DNA of 22,649 bases from an uncultured Acetatifactor sp. (GCA_910578215.1 CAJTPH010000043.1:8922-31570), one strand, 5' to 3'; numbered from the stretch's first letter, positions 1 through 8,218 are shown. Made by a program: numbers and translations. The notes: generated by a model from the letters alone, not told the origin.

Positions 1-2
1 CC

Positions 3-1010
3 AAGGCGCTGCAGGATTTCGTGGAGGACATGAGCAACTGGTATGTCCGCCGCAGCCGTGAGCGCTTCTGGGCAAAGGGTATGGAGCAGGATAAGATCAA
101 CGCTTATATGACGCTGTACACGGCGCTTGTGACCATCTCCAAGGCGGCTGCTCCCATGGTGCCCTTTATGACGGAGGAGATCTATCAGAACCTTGTGCGC
201 GCAAGCTTCCCGGATGCTCCCGAGAGCATTCACCTCTGTGATTTCCCTGTGTCCGACGCTGCTCATATCGACAGGGAGCTGGAGGCGGACATGGAGGAGG
301 TGCTGTCCGCGGTGAATATGGGGCATGCCTGCCGTGAGGATGCAGGGCTCAAGAACCGCCAGCCCCTAAGCCGCATGTATATCAAGGCGTCTCTGGAGCT
401 GGGAGCTTTCTATAAGGATATCATTGCGGATGAGCTGAATGTGAAGGAGGTTGTCTTTACGGACGACGTGAGGGGCTTTACCACCTATACCTTCAAGCCG
501 CAGCTTCGCACCGTAGGACCGAAATACGGAAAACAGCTGGGAGCAATTCAGAAGGCGCTGGCGGCGCTGGAAGGAAACGCGGCAATGGATGAGCTGAACG
601 AAAACGGAGTTCTCAGGCTGGATATCGGAGGCGTTGCGGCTGAGCTGGCAAGGGAGGACCTGCTCATCGACATGACGCAGAAGGAGGGCTATGTGTCTCA
701 GGAGGACAACAAGATGACGGTTGTCCTGGACACAAACCTGACAGAGGAGCTGATCGAGGAAGGCTTTGTCTACGAGATCATCAGCAAGATCCAGAATATG
801 CGCAAGGATGCCGGCTTTGAGGTCATGGACCATATCAGGGTATCGCTGAACGGCAATGAAAGGCTCAGCGCACTGGCACAGAGAAACAGCGGGACGATCT
901 GCGGCAAGGTTCTGGCGGACGTGCTGACCGCGGGAGAATCCTTCGCGGTGTCAAAGGAATGGGATAATGTCAACGGGGAGCGGGTCGTTATTGCCATGGA
1001 GAGGGTTTAG
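3..1010 (+). CDS. ileS: Isoleucyl-tRNA synthetase, C-terminal part (5' end outside window)
   Basis: The frame is open from the left edge of the window, so this is the last ~335 codons of a longer gene and the true start lies upstream. It charges tRNA-Ile with isoleucine in the cytoplasm. The part seen is the anticodon-binding domain of class I Ile/Val/Leu synthetases (NWYVRRSRERFW, then the helical stretch with APMVPFMTEEIYQNL), followed by a mixed alpha/beta tail (LDTNLTEELIEEGFVYEIISKIQNMRKDAGFEV). That tail is the arrangement of type 2 (eukaryote-like) IleRS common in Clostridia. The CxxC zinc finger that ends type 1 bacterial enzymes is absent. Type 2 enzymes are typically mupirocin-insensitive, which is family knowledge and not shown here. 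Gene ends in TAG; I see no good intrinsic terminator directly after it. Confidence 0.95.
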   Translation, partial: KALQDFVEDMSNWYVRRSRERFWAKGMEQDKINAYMTLYTALVTISKAAAPMVPFMTEEIYQNLVRASFPDAPESIHLCDFPVSDAAHIDRELEADMEEVLSAVNMGHACREDAGLKNRQPLSRMYIKASLELGAFYKDIIADELNVKEVVFTDDVRGFTTYTFKPQLRTVGPKYGKQLGAIQKALAALEGNAAMDELNENGVLRLDIGGVAAELAREDLLIDMTQKEGYVSQEDNKMTVVLDTNLTEELIEEGFVYEIISKIQNMRKDAGFEVMDHIRVSLNGNERLSALAQRNSGTICGKVLADVLTAGESFAVSKEWDNVNGERVVIAMERV

Positions 1011-1107
1011 AAAAAATAAGCGGGGCTATCGGCATAAGCTGTAAGCGCGGTGTACTATAACGGTTGAATAAGGACAAAAAGATATTACGGTTCCGATACT
1101 GAAAACA

Positions 1108-1136
1108 TTGAAATTATGCATTGTGCTTGCTATAAT
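1108..1136 (+). promoter_or_regulatory. Sigma-70/SigA-type promoter of the hybrid kinase
   Basis: TTGAAA at 1108-1113 and a perfect TATAAT at 1131-1136 with a 17-base spacer. Transcription would start near 1143, giving a ~70-base leader before the ATG at 1214. This makes the kinase a separate unit from ileS. Confidence 0.75.
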
Positions 1137-1213
1137 ATAAATAAACAATAAAATATTTGCCGTTTGCCATTGATATTTGCAGATTTTACTTTGGGGTTTG
1201 GGGGAGGATTATC

Positions 1214-4200
1214 ATGTATCATTGTCATTTACGCTTCCTATTGCTCGGCAGTCAGAACCAGATGTTTGAACAAATAAAGGATATTGTCCCGCTGGAACAT
1301 TTTGAACATGAATTTTGGGAGAATACTGTCATCGATGAGACAATGGTTTCGTCGGCAGACGTTATCTTTGCCTGCCTGTCAGGCGCGGATGCCTCTGCGA
1401 CTGTGCCGAAGCTTATCGCAGGTAAAAAAAAGGACGCGCAGCTTATTGTCCTTGCAGAGAAGGAACAGATAGAAGGTTTGGCTGAAGCTTTGCCTCAAAT
1501 TCATGATATCTGGACGCTTCCTATGACCGGGACTGAACTGGCATTTCGTTTCCTGCGTTGGCAGCAGTCTTATAAGACAGAAAAGGATTACTGGGAGACC
1601 AATCAGTACCTTGAATCCACAATCAACAGCGTGCCGAACCTTATCTGGTACAAGACCAAGGACGGCATTCACGAGAAGGTCAACGACAGCTTCTGCAAGA
1701 CCGTCAACAAGACAAAAGCGCAGGTGCAGGGCCGCAGGCATGCTTACATCTGGGATGTGGAGCATGATGACCCGGTTTGCATCGAATCAGAGCGGGAGGT
1801 TATGCTCGGGAAGGTAACCTGTGTCTCGGAGGAGGTTGTCCAGACAAGCTCCGGGACAAGACTGCTCACTACATACAAGTCCCCTTTATATGACATTGAC
1901 GGAAGTGTCATGGGCACTGTGGGCGTAGGAATCGACATCACGCAGGAAAAAGAGTATAAACAGCAGCTTATCTCAAAGTCCCAGACGCTGGAATCCATAT
2001 TTACCACGATGGACTGCGGTGTGCTGTGCCACTCCGTTGACGGCACAAAAATTTTCAACATCAACAAGGCTGCCCTGAGAATTCTCGGTTATGAATCACA
2101 GGAGGCTTTAATTGCGGACGGCTTCCACCTCGTTGCCTCCTCCATAGCTGCCGAGGATCGGGAAGCGCTTCAAAAGTCCATATTGTCCTTGAAGGAAGTG
2201 GGCAACAGCATTAATGTTACATATCGCGTAATGCATGATAACGGGGAACTGCTGTACATTATGGGAAATATCAAGCTGGTAGAGGAAAATGGGCAGTTGT
2301 TTTACCAGCGTTTCCTTCTGGACTGCACCGCGCAGCGCCTGTACGAGGAAGAAGAACGCAGGCAGGAGGAACAGCGCCAGATGGAGCTTGTCCATGCACT
2401 GAGTATTGATTATAACCTTGTATGTTTCTTTGATTTAGACACGCAAATGGGAAATGTACTCCGGATCAGTGACTGCGAGCATAATATTCTGGACGAAATT
2501 TTCCAGGGCGAGCTGCATATGGAGAAGCAGCTTGGACTTTACATAGACCGGTGCGTCTATGAGGAAGATAAGGAAATGATCCGCCACGCGCTTTCGCCCG
2601 GGAACCTGAAGGACCGTCTCAGTGAAAAAAAGGTGTACTCCGTCAATTACCGCACCAACTGTTATGGGGAAATGCGTTATTTCCAGATGAAAGCCGTCTG
2701 CGCCGGAGACTGGAGCCAGAAATACGGGGTTGTTCTTGGATTTCACAGCATTGACGAAGAAACGCGCCGCGAAATGGAAAAAAACACAATATTGGAAGAT
2801 GCGCTGCTGCAGGCGAACCGCGCCAACAAGGCAAAGAGTGTATTCCTTTCCAATATGTCCCACGATATCCGCACGCCAATGAACGCCATTATCGGTTTTA
2901 CTACACTGGCGCTTGGGCGTATAGACAATACCGATCAGGTGGAGGGGTATCTGAAAAAGATAATGACTTCCGGAAACCACCTGCTGAACCTGATTAACAA
3001 CGTTCTGGACATGAGCCATATCGAGAGCGGCAAGATGCAGCTGTCCGAACAGCTTTGTTCGCTGCCTGAAATCCTTCATGGACTGCGCAACATTATTCAG
3101 GCGGACATCCACTCCAAACAGCTTGAGCTGTATATGGATGCCATCGACGTACAGAATGAAAGAATTTACTGTGACAGGCTGCGGCTGAACCAGGTGCTGC
3201 TGAATCTCCTGAACAATGCCATTAAGTACACGACTGCCGGCGGAATTGTGAGCATCAAGGTTACGGAGCGTCCGGGGGCGCCCGAGGGATATGCCAACTA
3301 TGATTTCCAGATTAAAGATACCGGCATCGGCATGAGCGAGGAGTTTGTCGCCCGCATTTTTGAACCGTTTGAGCGCGAGCGCAACTCAACTATCAGCGGC
3401 ATTCAGGGCACAGGGCTTGGCATGGCAATCACGAAAAACATCGTAAACATGATGAATGGAACCATCAGCGTGACAAGCAAGCAGAATGTGGGATCGGAGT
3501 TTACTGTCGCCCTCACCTTCCGCATCAGCTCGGAGGTCAAGGAGTCTCCACTGATACAGGAACTTCAAGGCTGTCGCGCCCTTGTGGTGGACGATGATTT
3601 CAACACCTGTGACAGCGTTTCCTATATGCTGCAGCAGATTGGAATGCGCGCAGAGTGGACGCTCTCCGGGAAAGAAGCGGTACTGCGAACCCATCAGGCA
3701 GTTATGCGCAAGGATTTTTATTCCGTCTATATTATTGACTGGCTGCTGCCGGACATGAACGGCATCGAGGTGGCGCGCAGAATTCAGAAAGAGACCGGCG
3801 GAAATGTTCCCATTATCGTTTTGACCGCGTACAACTGGGAGGATATAGAGGATGAAGCAAAAGAGGCAGGCGTCACGGCGTTCTGCAGCAAGCCGCTGTT
3901 CCTGTCAGAGCTTCGGGAATGCCTGCATTCCATCACCAATAAAGATGACGGGCATAATTCCGAAAACAATCCCAAGGCTGTGACCTTCCATGCAGAACGC
4001 ATTCTGTTGGTGGAGGACAACGAGCTGAATCAGGAAATTGCGGCCGAAATTTTACAGGAGGCCGGATTCATGGTTGAGGTTGCCGAAAACGGACAGGTTG
4101 CGGTGGAGATGCTTGAAAAATCCCAAGAGGGGTATTACCGGCTTATCCTGATGGATGTTCAGATGCCTGTTATGAACGGCTATGAGGCAACCCGGGCAAT

Positions 4201-4369
4201 CCGCAGGCTCAAAAACACACAGCTTGCAGCGATTCCTATTCTCGCAATGACTGCCAACGCATTTGAGGAGGACAAACAGGAAGCTCTGAAGAGCGGGATG
4301 AACGGACATATCGCCAAGCCGATTAATATTGACAACCTGATGGACACATTGAAGCTCATGCTGCATTAA
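1214..4369 (+). CDS. Soluble hybrid histidine kinase: PAS repeats, HisKA, HATPase, two receiver domains
   Basis: A signalling kinase that should autophosphorylate on His and pass phosphate to its own receiver domains. I chose ATG 1214 because GGGGAGG lies 6-7 bases upstream; a TTG at 1157 extends the frame by 19 codons without a ribosome site. Protein of 1051 residues with no transmembrane segment, so it senses a cytoplasmic signal. Order: an N-terminal ~110-residue alpha/beta region that looks like a degenerate receiver; PAS-like domains at roughly 135-245, 259-374 and 392-512; H-box NMSHDIRTPMN with the phosphorylated His at about 550; N-box around 658-672, DTGIGM at ~702 and GTGLGMAI at ~732; receiver 1 with acceptor Asp ~842 (IIDWLLPDMNG); receiver 2 with acceptor Asp ~981 (LMDVQMPVMNG). 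No HPt domain and no DNA-binding output is present or encoded next door, so it is an orphan. The signal is unknown. Confidence 0.93.
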   Translation: MYHCHLRFLLLGSQNQMFEQIKDIVPLEHFEHEFWENTVIDETMVSSADVIFACLSGADASATVPKLIAGKKKDAQLIVLAEKEQIEGLAEALPQIHDIWTLPMTGTELAFRFLRWQQSYKTEKDYWETNQYLESTINSVPNLIWYKTKDGIHEKVNDSFCKTVNKTKAQVQGRRHAYIWDVEHDDPVCIESEREVMLGKVTCVSEEVVQTSSGTRLLTTYKSPLYDIDGSVMGTVGVGIDITQEKEYKQQLISKSQTLESIFTTMDCGVLCHSVDGTKIFNINKAALRILGYESQEALIADGFHLVASSIAAEDREALQKSILSLKEVGNSINVTYRVMHDNGELLYIMGNIKLVEENGQLFYQRFLLDCTAQRLYEEEERRQEEQRQMELVHALSIDYNLVCFFDLDTQMGNVLRISDCEHNILDEIFQGELHMEKQLGLYIDRCVYEEDKEMIRHALSPGNLKDRLSEKKVYSVNYRTNCYGEMRYFQMKAVCAGDWSQKYGVVLGFHSIDEETRREMEKNTILEDALLQANRANKAKSVFLSNMSHDIRTPMNAIIGFTTLALGRIDNTDQVEGYLKKIMTSGNHLLNLINNVLDMSHIESGKMQLSEQLCSLPEILHGLRNIIQADIHSKQLELYMDAIDVQNERIYCDRLRLNQVLLNLLNNAIKYTTAGGIVSIKVTERPGAPEGYANYDFQIKDTGIGMSEEFVARIFEPFERERNSTISGIQGTGLGMAITKNIVNMMNGTISVTSKQNVGSEFTVALTFRISSEVKESPLIQELQGCRALVVDDDFNTCDSVSYMLQQIGMRAEWTLSGKEAVLRTHQAVMRKDFYSVYIIDWLLPDMNGIEVARRIQKETGGNVPIIVLTAYNWEDIEDEAKEAGVTAFCSKPLFLSELRECLHSITNKDDGHNSENNPKAVTFHAERILLVEDNELNQEIAAEILQEAGFMVEVAENGQVAVEMLEKSQEGYYRLILMDVQMPVMNGYEATRAIRRLKNTQLAAIPILAMTANAFEEDKQEALKSGMNGHIAKPINIDNLMDTLKLMLH

Positions 4370-4377
4370 GCATTAAA

Positions 4378-4429
4378 GGGCTGCTGCTTTGGCAGAAATT
4401 TATCTGCCGGGGCAGCAGCCCTGTTTTTG
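4378..4429 (+). terminator. Intrinsic terminator of the hybrid kinase gene
   Basis: GGGCTGCTGC (4378-4387) pairs perfectly with GCAGCAGCCC (4412-4421). An inner GGCAG/CTGCC stem extends the hairpin, and TGTTTTT follows. It starts 8 bases after the stop codon. Confidence 0.85.
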
Positions 4430-4457
4430 AATGAAACGGCCTGCTGCGGTGATATCG

Positions 4458-4500
4458 GCTTTATGTGATTACCGGCTTGTCATAAAGCGCCGGAATATTT
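4458..4500 (+). repeat. Overlapping inverted repeats upstream of the BlaI-like gene
   Basis: GCTTTATG (4458-4465) pairs with CATAAAGC (4481-4488). A competing stem, CCGGC with GCCGG, overlaps it and is followed by AATATTTTTG. The two stems cannot form together. This may be a weak second terminator or the foot of an untranslated element; function unknown. Confidence 0.3.
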
Positions 4501-4542
4501 TTGTTGAAAGCATATTAAGTAATTTAAACAACTGACGATATA

Positions 4543-4561
4543 TATAATACAACGATTGTCA
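4543..4561 (+). promoter_or_regulatory. Probable -10 element and operator-like dyad of the BlaI-like gene
   Basis: TATAAT at 4543-4548 is followed at once by the dyad ACAA-CGA-TTGT (4549-4559). BlaI/MecI repressors bind TACA/TGTA-type dyads over their own promoters, so this is the natural place for self-repression. The -35 is not clear. A second dyad, CGATATAT (4536-4543) / ATATATCG (4567-4574), brackets the site. Confidence 0.4.
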
Positions 4562-4598
4562 AAAAAATATATCGGTTAAATCGAAGCGACAGGAGAGC

Positions 4599-5027
4599 AT
4601 GACAGTGATAAAGAAAAACTGCCTGACAGCAAGGGAAGAAGAACTATTAAATATTTTGTGGGAAATAAACGAGCCGTTGACGGCGGGCGAGATGGCGGAG
4701 CGGCTGGAGCCTCAGGGCTGGAACGAGATCACGCTGTTCAAGACGGTGAGGAAGCTTTCAGATATGAGCTATCTGAAGGTTGTGGGGCTGGAAAAGTGTG
4801 CAAAGAGCTATGCCAGGAAATTTGTGCCTGCGCTGACAAAGGCGGAATATTATACAGAGATTATGATGCGGCGCGGGCTGGACAGCAGCTCCATTGCGAA
4901 CATTACCGCCGCTTTTTTGGGGCTTTCGGACAAAAGTGAAAAGGAGCGTGACGCTGAAATCATAGCCAAGCTGGAGGAGATTATTGCGGCGCTGCGCAAA
5001 GCAGGGGAAAGGGAAGATGGGTGCTAA
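4599..5027 (+). CDS. BlaI/MecI/CopY-family winged-helix repressor
   Basis: A 142-residue DNA-binding repressor. The first ~75 residues form the winged helix typical of the family (LTAREEELLNILWEINEPLTAGEMAERL, then ITLFKTVRKLSDMSYLKVV), and the rest is the helical dimer domain in which partner proteases cut. ATG 4599 is preceded by AGGAGAG. It overlaps the next gene, a BlaR1-like protease, by 11 bases, so the two are translationally coupled and form the usual repressor/protease pair. In known systems the pair controls a beta-lactamase or PBP2a. Neither is present here, and the next gene downstream is a small secreted peptide. A dyad at 4549-4559 is the likely operator. Family assignment is firm; the regulated function is not. 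Confidence 0.85.
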   Translation: MTVIKKNCLTAREEELLNILWEINEPLTAGEMAERLEPQGWNEITLFKTVRKLSDMSYLKVVGLEKCAKSYARKFVPALTKAEYYTEIMMRRGLDSSSIANITAAFLGLSDKSEKERDAEIIAKLEEIIAALRKAGEREDGC

Positions 5028-6159
5028 TATTTTTTCCGTATTGATGACGATTCTTTGGAGCAGCGTGCTGATTACGTTTTTTTCATTTTTGCGTACCAGA
5101 ACAAGGCTGCTCCATATGTGCGGCATATCTACGGTAATACTGATTTATCTGTTCTGTGCCATACGGCTGGCTTTTCCCCTTGAGGCGCCGTGGGCATATG
5201 AGGTATCAGGCGGAGCGGTTTATAACGGAATACATGTGGCGCTTACGTTTAAAGTCGGTTCCGTTCGGATTTACGAAATCCTTTTTGTAATATGGATTAT
5301 AGGAATTCTGATTAGCTTAACCGTATATTTCATACAGTACTGCATGGCGATGAGTTACTTTCAGGAGCTGCCTCAGGAGGAAAGCAGGATGGGGCAGGAG
5401 ATCATGGACGGGCTGGACAAGGACAGCCGCATAAGGGTGCTGACACTGGCGGGATTAAGAGCACCCTGCTGCATGGGCATTATCCGAAAGAGGGTCTTTT
5501 TGCCGGAGAAGACCTATAGCAGAGAAGATCTGCGGTATATTATGCTGCATGAGTATACTCATCTTGCCCATCAGGATCTTCTGGTGAAGATGCTTGTAAG
5601 GGTGCTCTGCGGAATCTATTGGTGGAATCCGCTTGTTTACCTGCTGAAAATGGATCTGACCCAGAGCATGGAAATCCGGTGCGACGTGTCCATTACAGAG
5701 CATTTGGAGAGAAAAGAAAGAGCCGATTATCTGACTCTGATGCTGGAGACCTTTTGTGAAGGCGGGCTGCCGGACAAGTCTGTTGGGGTTGCGGGGCTGG
5801 TGGAGAATCGCTCGAAAAGGCTGTTGGAGTGGTTTAGTATCGTGGCGGATACGGGGATTGTGCAGAAAAAGCGGGCAGGTGTGTTTGCCGGCGTGGTGAT
5901 GCTGCTGGTTTTGTTTGTATCGTATTCGGTTATCCTGCAGTCAAAATATGAAGCGCCAATGTCTGAAATCGAGACGGATGAAAACATTTATAAGATGGAT
6001 ATAGAAAATTGCTTTATCAGAAAACAGGGCGACACCTATATTTTACATACGAAAGATACAGAAACGGTGATAGACGAAGATGTGGCAGTCTGCTTACAGG
6101 AGGAAGGGTTTGTAATAAAAACAGATGGTTATCCCCTTACCGGTGGTAAGGGGTATTAA
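5017..6159 (+). CDS. BlaR1-like M56 membrane metalloprotease without a penicillin-sensor domain
   Basis: An integral membrane zinc protease, expected to cleave the co-encoded repressor when its signal arrives. I chose ATG 5017, which overlaps the end of the repressor gene by 11 bases and follows a GGGGAAAGGG ribosome site; a TTG at 4984 would add 11 unlikely codons. 380 residues: membrane spans near 5-24, 32-51 and 86-108, a cytoplasmic protease core with the zinc motif HEYTH (His178, Glu179, His182) and the third-ligand motif EIRCD (Glu219), then a last span near 284-307. Only ~70 residues follow that span, outside the cell. True BlaR1/MecR1 carry a ~250-residue beta-lactam-binding domain there, so this protein cannot sense beta-lactams the same way. 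The last codons form a perfect hairpin (6133-6153). Confidence 0.85.
   Translation: MGANIFSVLMTILWSSVLITFFSFLRTRTRLLHMCGISTVILIYLFCAIRLAFPLEAPWAYEVSGGAVYNGIHVALTFKVGSVRIYEILFVIWIIGILISLTVYFIQYCMAMSYFQELPQEESRMGQEIMDGLDKDSRIRVLTLAGLRAPCCMGIIRKRVFLPEKTYSREDLRYIMLHEYTHLAHQDLLVKMLVRVLCGIYWWNPLVYLLKMDLTQSMEIRCDVSITEHLERKERADYLTLMLETFCEGGLPDKSVGVAGLVENRSKRLLEWFSIVADTGIVQKKRAGVFAGVVMLLVLFVSYSVILQSKYEAPMSEIETDENIYKMDIENCFIRKQGDTYILHTKDTETVIDEDVAVCLQEEGFVIKTDGYPLTGGKGY
6133..6153 (+). repeat. Perfect 9-bp hairpin at the 3' end of the BlaR1-like gene
   Basis: CCCCTTACC (6133-6141), loop GGT, GGTAAGGGG (6145-6153), ending three bases before the TAA. No T-run follows, so it is not an intrinsic terminator. 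It may protect the upstream message or tune expression between the protease and the peptide gene. Confidence 0.6.
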
Positions 6160-6235
6160 GGAAGCGGATGTAAAAACCAATACCGGTTTATGACGCTTTC
6201 TGACCATAAATATACTACAGCGAGGAGGTGAACAA

Positions 6236-6472
6236 ATGAAGAAGACGTTATTGGTTCTGGCGGTGCTTTTTATAGTGGCGCTCAGTCCGGCGCAAAGTCT
6301 GCAGGTAGGCGCAAGCAGCGGTGTGGTGCAGAATCAGGCGGCAATTTCAGGGACGCAGCGGGCGGATGTGATTAAAAAAATATTTCGCTTGAACAACGGT
6401 GTGGTGCAGTACCGCAGATGGAATGAAACACAGGGCTATTGGGTTGATCCGGATTGGATAAACGTCGGCTAG
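6236..6472 (+). CDS. Small secreted aromatic-rich peptide of unknown function
   Basis: 78 residues with a strong ribosome site (GAGGAGGTGA) and ATG 6236. Residues 1-22 are a classical signal peptide (MKKTLLVLAVLFIVALSPAQS), probably cut near residue 22-27. The mature ~50 residues contain a short basic helix-like stretch (QRADVIKKIFRLNNG) and end in an aromatic, turn-rich segment (VQYRRWNETQGYWVDPDW). No cysteine, so not a disulfide bacteriocin. It sits 76 bases after the protease gene. TATACT at 6211-6216 could be a -10 element with a weak TTATGA 17 bases upstream, so it may have its own start as well as read-through. Being third in a BlaI/BlaR-like unit, it may be the regulated effector or the signal sensed by the protease. 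I do not recognise a characterised family. Confidence 0.75.
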   Translation: MKKTLLVLAVLFIVALSPAQSLQVGASSGVVQNQAAISGTQRADVIKKIFRLNNGVVQYRRWNETQGYWVDPDWINVG

Positions 6473-6706
6473 GCAGGGTATCCCGACTTAGGGCGGGTGA
6501 CTGAAGCTAATGCAAAGGAAAAGAAAGGTTATGAGATTTACAAAAGATAAATAATCAGAAATCAACACCCGATAGACTGAAATAGAAATACCTTTTTACC
6601 AAGCAAGGAGAATAACAGGACTTTGCCCAATATAGTGAAGTCTGATGAAATATATGCCATACAAATGGAATTACATTAAAAATCTATGGAATGGAGCCAT
6701 TTTGTT

Positions 6707-7306
6707 ATGCGCATCAAAGCGATTACAATGATTGCCACTAGTCTGGCGCCACAGCGGAATATGCAAGAAAAAGCCCCCAGGGGACAGTTCAGGTGCAGGC
6801 AGAGAGAAACGGATTCGGACCTGAGTGCAGGGTAACGATTTTAAATGAGGGACGAAACCGCAGCAGGCAGCAACAGGATATTCAGCCAGAAAAGAGCGCT
6901 CAAAGTACCAGGCTGGCAACAAAGCTGCTCCGTGATCAGGAGGAAGTCCCGGAACATGGCCATGAAGTCTGCGGAATATCAGGATGAGGTCGATGAAAAC
7001 AACAGGGAACTGTTGACGTTGCTCAAGACTATGGAAGAAGCGGAAAATGCGGAGGAGGAACGGGAAGGTGGCGAAGCGGCAGAACGTGGCAATGACGGAG
7101 GTACGCCTGCGTCCGGTACGGCAAGTTCCGTGGGTGACGAGGGACGCCAGCGCCAAGCAGGTAGCCTTGACAAGGTATCCCAAGAGTTTGAGGATGAAAT
7201 GAAGGAACTGATCGACAAACGAAACGACGTGGACAGAACGCCGCAGGAGAAAGAGAAAGACGAAAAGGAGCAGGACGAGAAAGAGGAGGAGCAGGCAATC
7301 AATTAA
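6707..7306 (+). pseudogene. Decayed small hypothetical protein with Glu-rich coiled-coil tail
   Basis: One frame starts at ATG 6707 (MRIKAITMIATSLAPQRN), meets TAA stops at 6833 and 6842, and re-opens at ATG 6845 to run to 7306 (153 codons). Parts of the middle read more like protein in another frame (KYQAGNKAA), which suggests frameshifts. The clean part, from about 6960, is MAMKSAEYQDEVDENNRELLTLLK, then a very acidic, charged helix ending in Lys/Glu repeats. No convincing ribosome site precedes ATG 6845. Base composition is like the host genes and unlike the AT-rich block that follows. I do not recognise a named family. It could still be translated from 6845 as a short protein, but a broken gene is more likely. 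Confidence 0.4.
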
Positions 7307-7332
7307 TGTTGTGCCCTGATTTGTACTTGTTA

Positions 7333-7849
7333 CTATCTCCACTTTATTCGTTTCAGAATAGCGAAAACCGACTGTTCCATCCAGTGGTAAGGGCGTTCAG
7401 GCAGAGGTCTTCCCTGTTGCTGACTGTGCAATTCCTTGGTGGTCAGAACTTTGTCCTGTTCCGAAATCCGGCAATCTGGCTTGGTCCTTTTTCGGCAATT
7501 GTCAAGTCAAAAGTACGATTGACAACAAGGGCGGCATCTTCGTACATAATCCAGTTATTTCTGTCCCCTGGGTCAAAGCGGTAGCCGTAGGGCGGCTTTG
7601 CCCTATGTTTTTGCTGATGCCCCTGGCGCTGTCCACACCATCGTTCACAGCTATAAATCGCACATCACGGCTCGGAAAGATAAGTTCTGCATAATGTCCC
7701 ATATACATGTAATCGATGTCAAATCTGCTAATATCCTTGACGATAAAATTTTCCACCAGACCATGTTCTACAAGGGAGAGTGCCTCTTGTATGCAGGGGC
7801 GGTCAAAATTTAAAAGTTTATTTGCAATGGTGTTGTCAATGGAGTTCAT
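7333..7849 (-). pseudogene. Remnant of a large serine recombinase (Tn4451/TndX-like)
   Basis: Reading leftward from 7849, three frames carry consecutive pieces of one clostridial large serine recombinase. Frame one has the resolvase domain after the catalytic serine region (IQEALSLVEHGLVENFIVKD, VRFIAVNDGVDSARG). Frame two, after a deletion, has PPYGYRFDPGDRNNWIMYED. Frame three has KVLTTKELHSQQQGRPLPE and YHWMEQSVFAILKRIKW, then a TAG at 7335-7333. The N-terminal segment with the active-site serine, most of the linker, and the whole C-terminal DNA-binding region are missing. It can no longer recombine DNA. Such recombinases sit at one end of integrative elements, so this marks the left end of the foreign block. 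Confidence 0.85.
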
Positions 7850-7904
7850 GTGCCAATATAAATTTTAAAAAAAGACTTTTTTAAAAAAGATAAATCCAGA
7901 AACA

Positions 7905-7934
7905 TTGACAAATTCAATGATATGCCAGTACAAT
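7905..7934 (+). promoter_or_regulatory. Orphaned SigA-type promoter
   Basis: A perfect TTGACA (7905-7910), 18-base spacer, TACAAT (7929-7934). No intact gene follows for over 1 kb. It probably once drove the restriction-helicase gene now reduced to fragments. Confidence 0.55.
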
Positions 7935-8015
7935 GAGTGTAACAAAAAGTGCAAATTATAAAGTTACTATAGAAGGAAGTGGGAAGCTTGAAAGTTTCTT
8001 TCAAATATTAAATTG

Positions 8016-8035
8016 ATGCGTGCTTAAGCACGCAT
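8016..8035. repeat. Perfect 20-bp palindrome
   Basis: ATGCGTGCTT followed directly by its reverse complement AAGCACGCAT, with no loop bases, in an AT-rich setting. It could be a dimeric protein-binding site or a recombination or deletion scar. No T-run follows, so it is not a terminator. Confidence 0.6.
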
Positions 8036-8218
8036 GGGGTATAGATATGAAGCCGGAGGAATCATTTGTACGCCACAGCCATGTGGTGACAGGATTGCTT
8101 TTGTATAGACACTGGACAGAAAGAAAATGAAAGAGCGGATAATAGTTGGGGAGGCAAGTCAGATTTTTTCAATCTCAATAGAAATATGGAGGTGGAACTT
8201 TTCTGATAGATTTCGAGA

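Larger units (their letters stand above)
7850..8218. other. AT-rich stretch without an intact gene
   Basis: No frame here looks like a real protein over more than ~30 codons. It contains a promoter-like pair (7905-7934), a ribosome-site-like GAAGGAAGTGGG followed by a seven-codon frame (TTG at 7988, stop 8009) and a 20-bp perfect palindrome (8016-8035). The short peptide (LKVSFKY) resembles the first residues of some type III restriction helicases. It could be the stump of the gene whose 3' end lies at 8219-8494, but this is a weak match. Confidence 0.4.

Noticed and set aside
4599..6159. Beta-lactam resistance operon
   Set aside because: No beta-lactamase or PBP gene is present, and the BlaR1-like protein lacks the sensor domain, so resistance cannot be claimed.
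6671..7342. 223-codon minus-strand frame with poly-Leu/Phe segments
   Set aside because: The hydrophobic runs are the antisense of the Lys/Glu-rich plus-strand frame. No start signal.
7306..7584. Plus-strand frame of 92 codons
   Set aside because: It lies antisense to recombinase motifs that are unmistakable on the minus strand.
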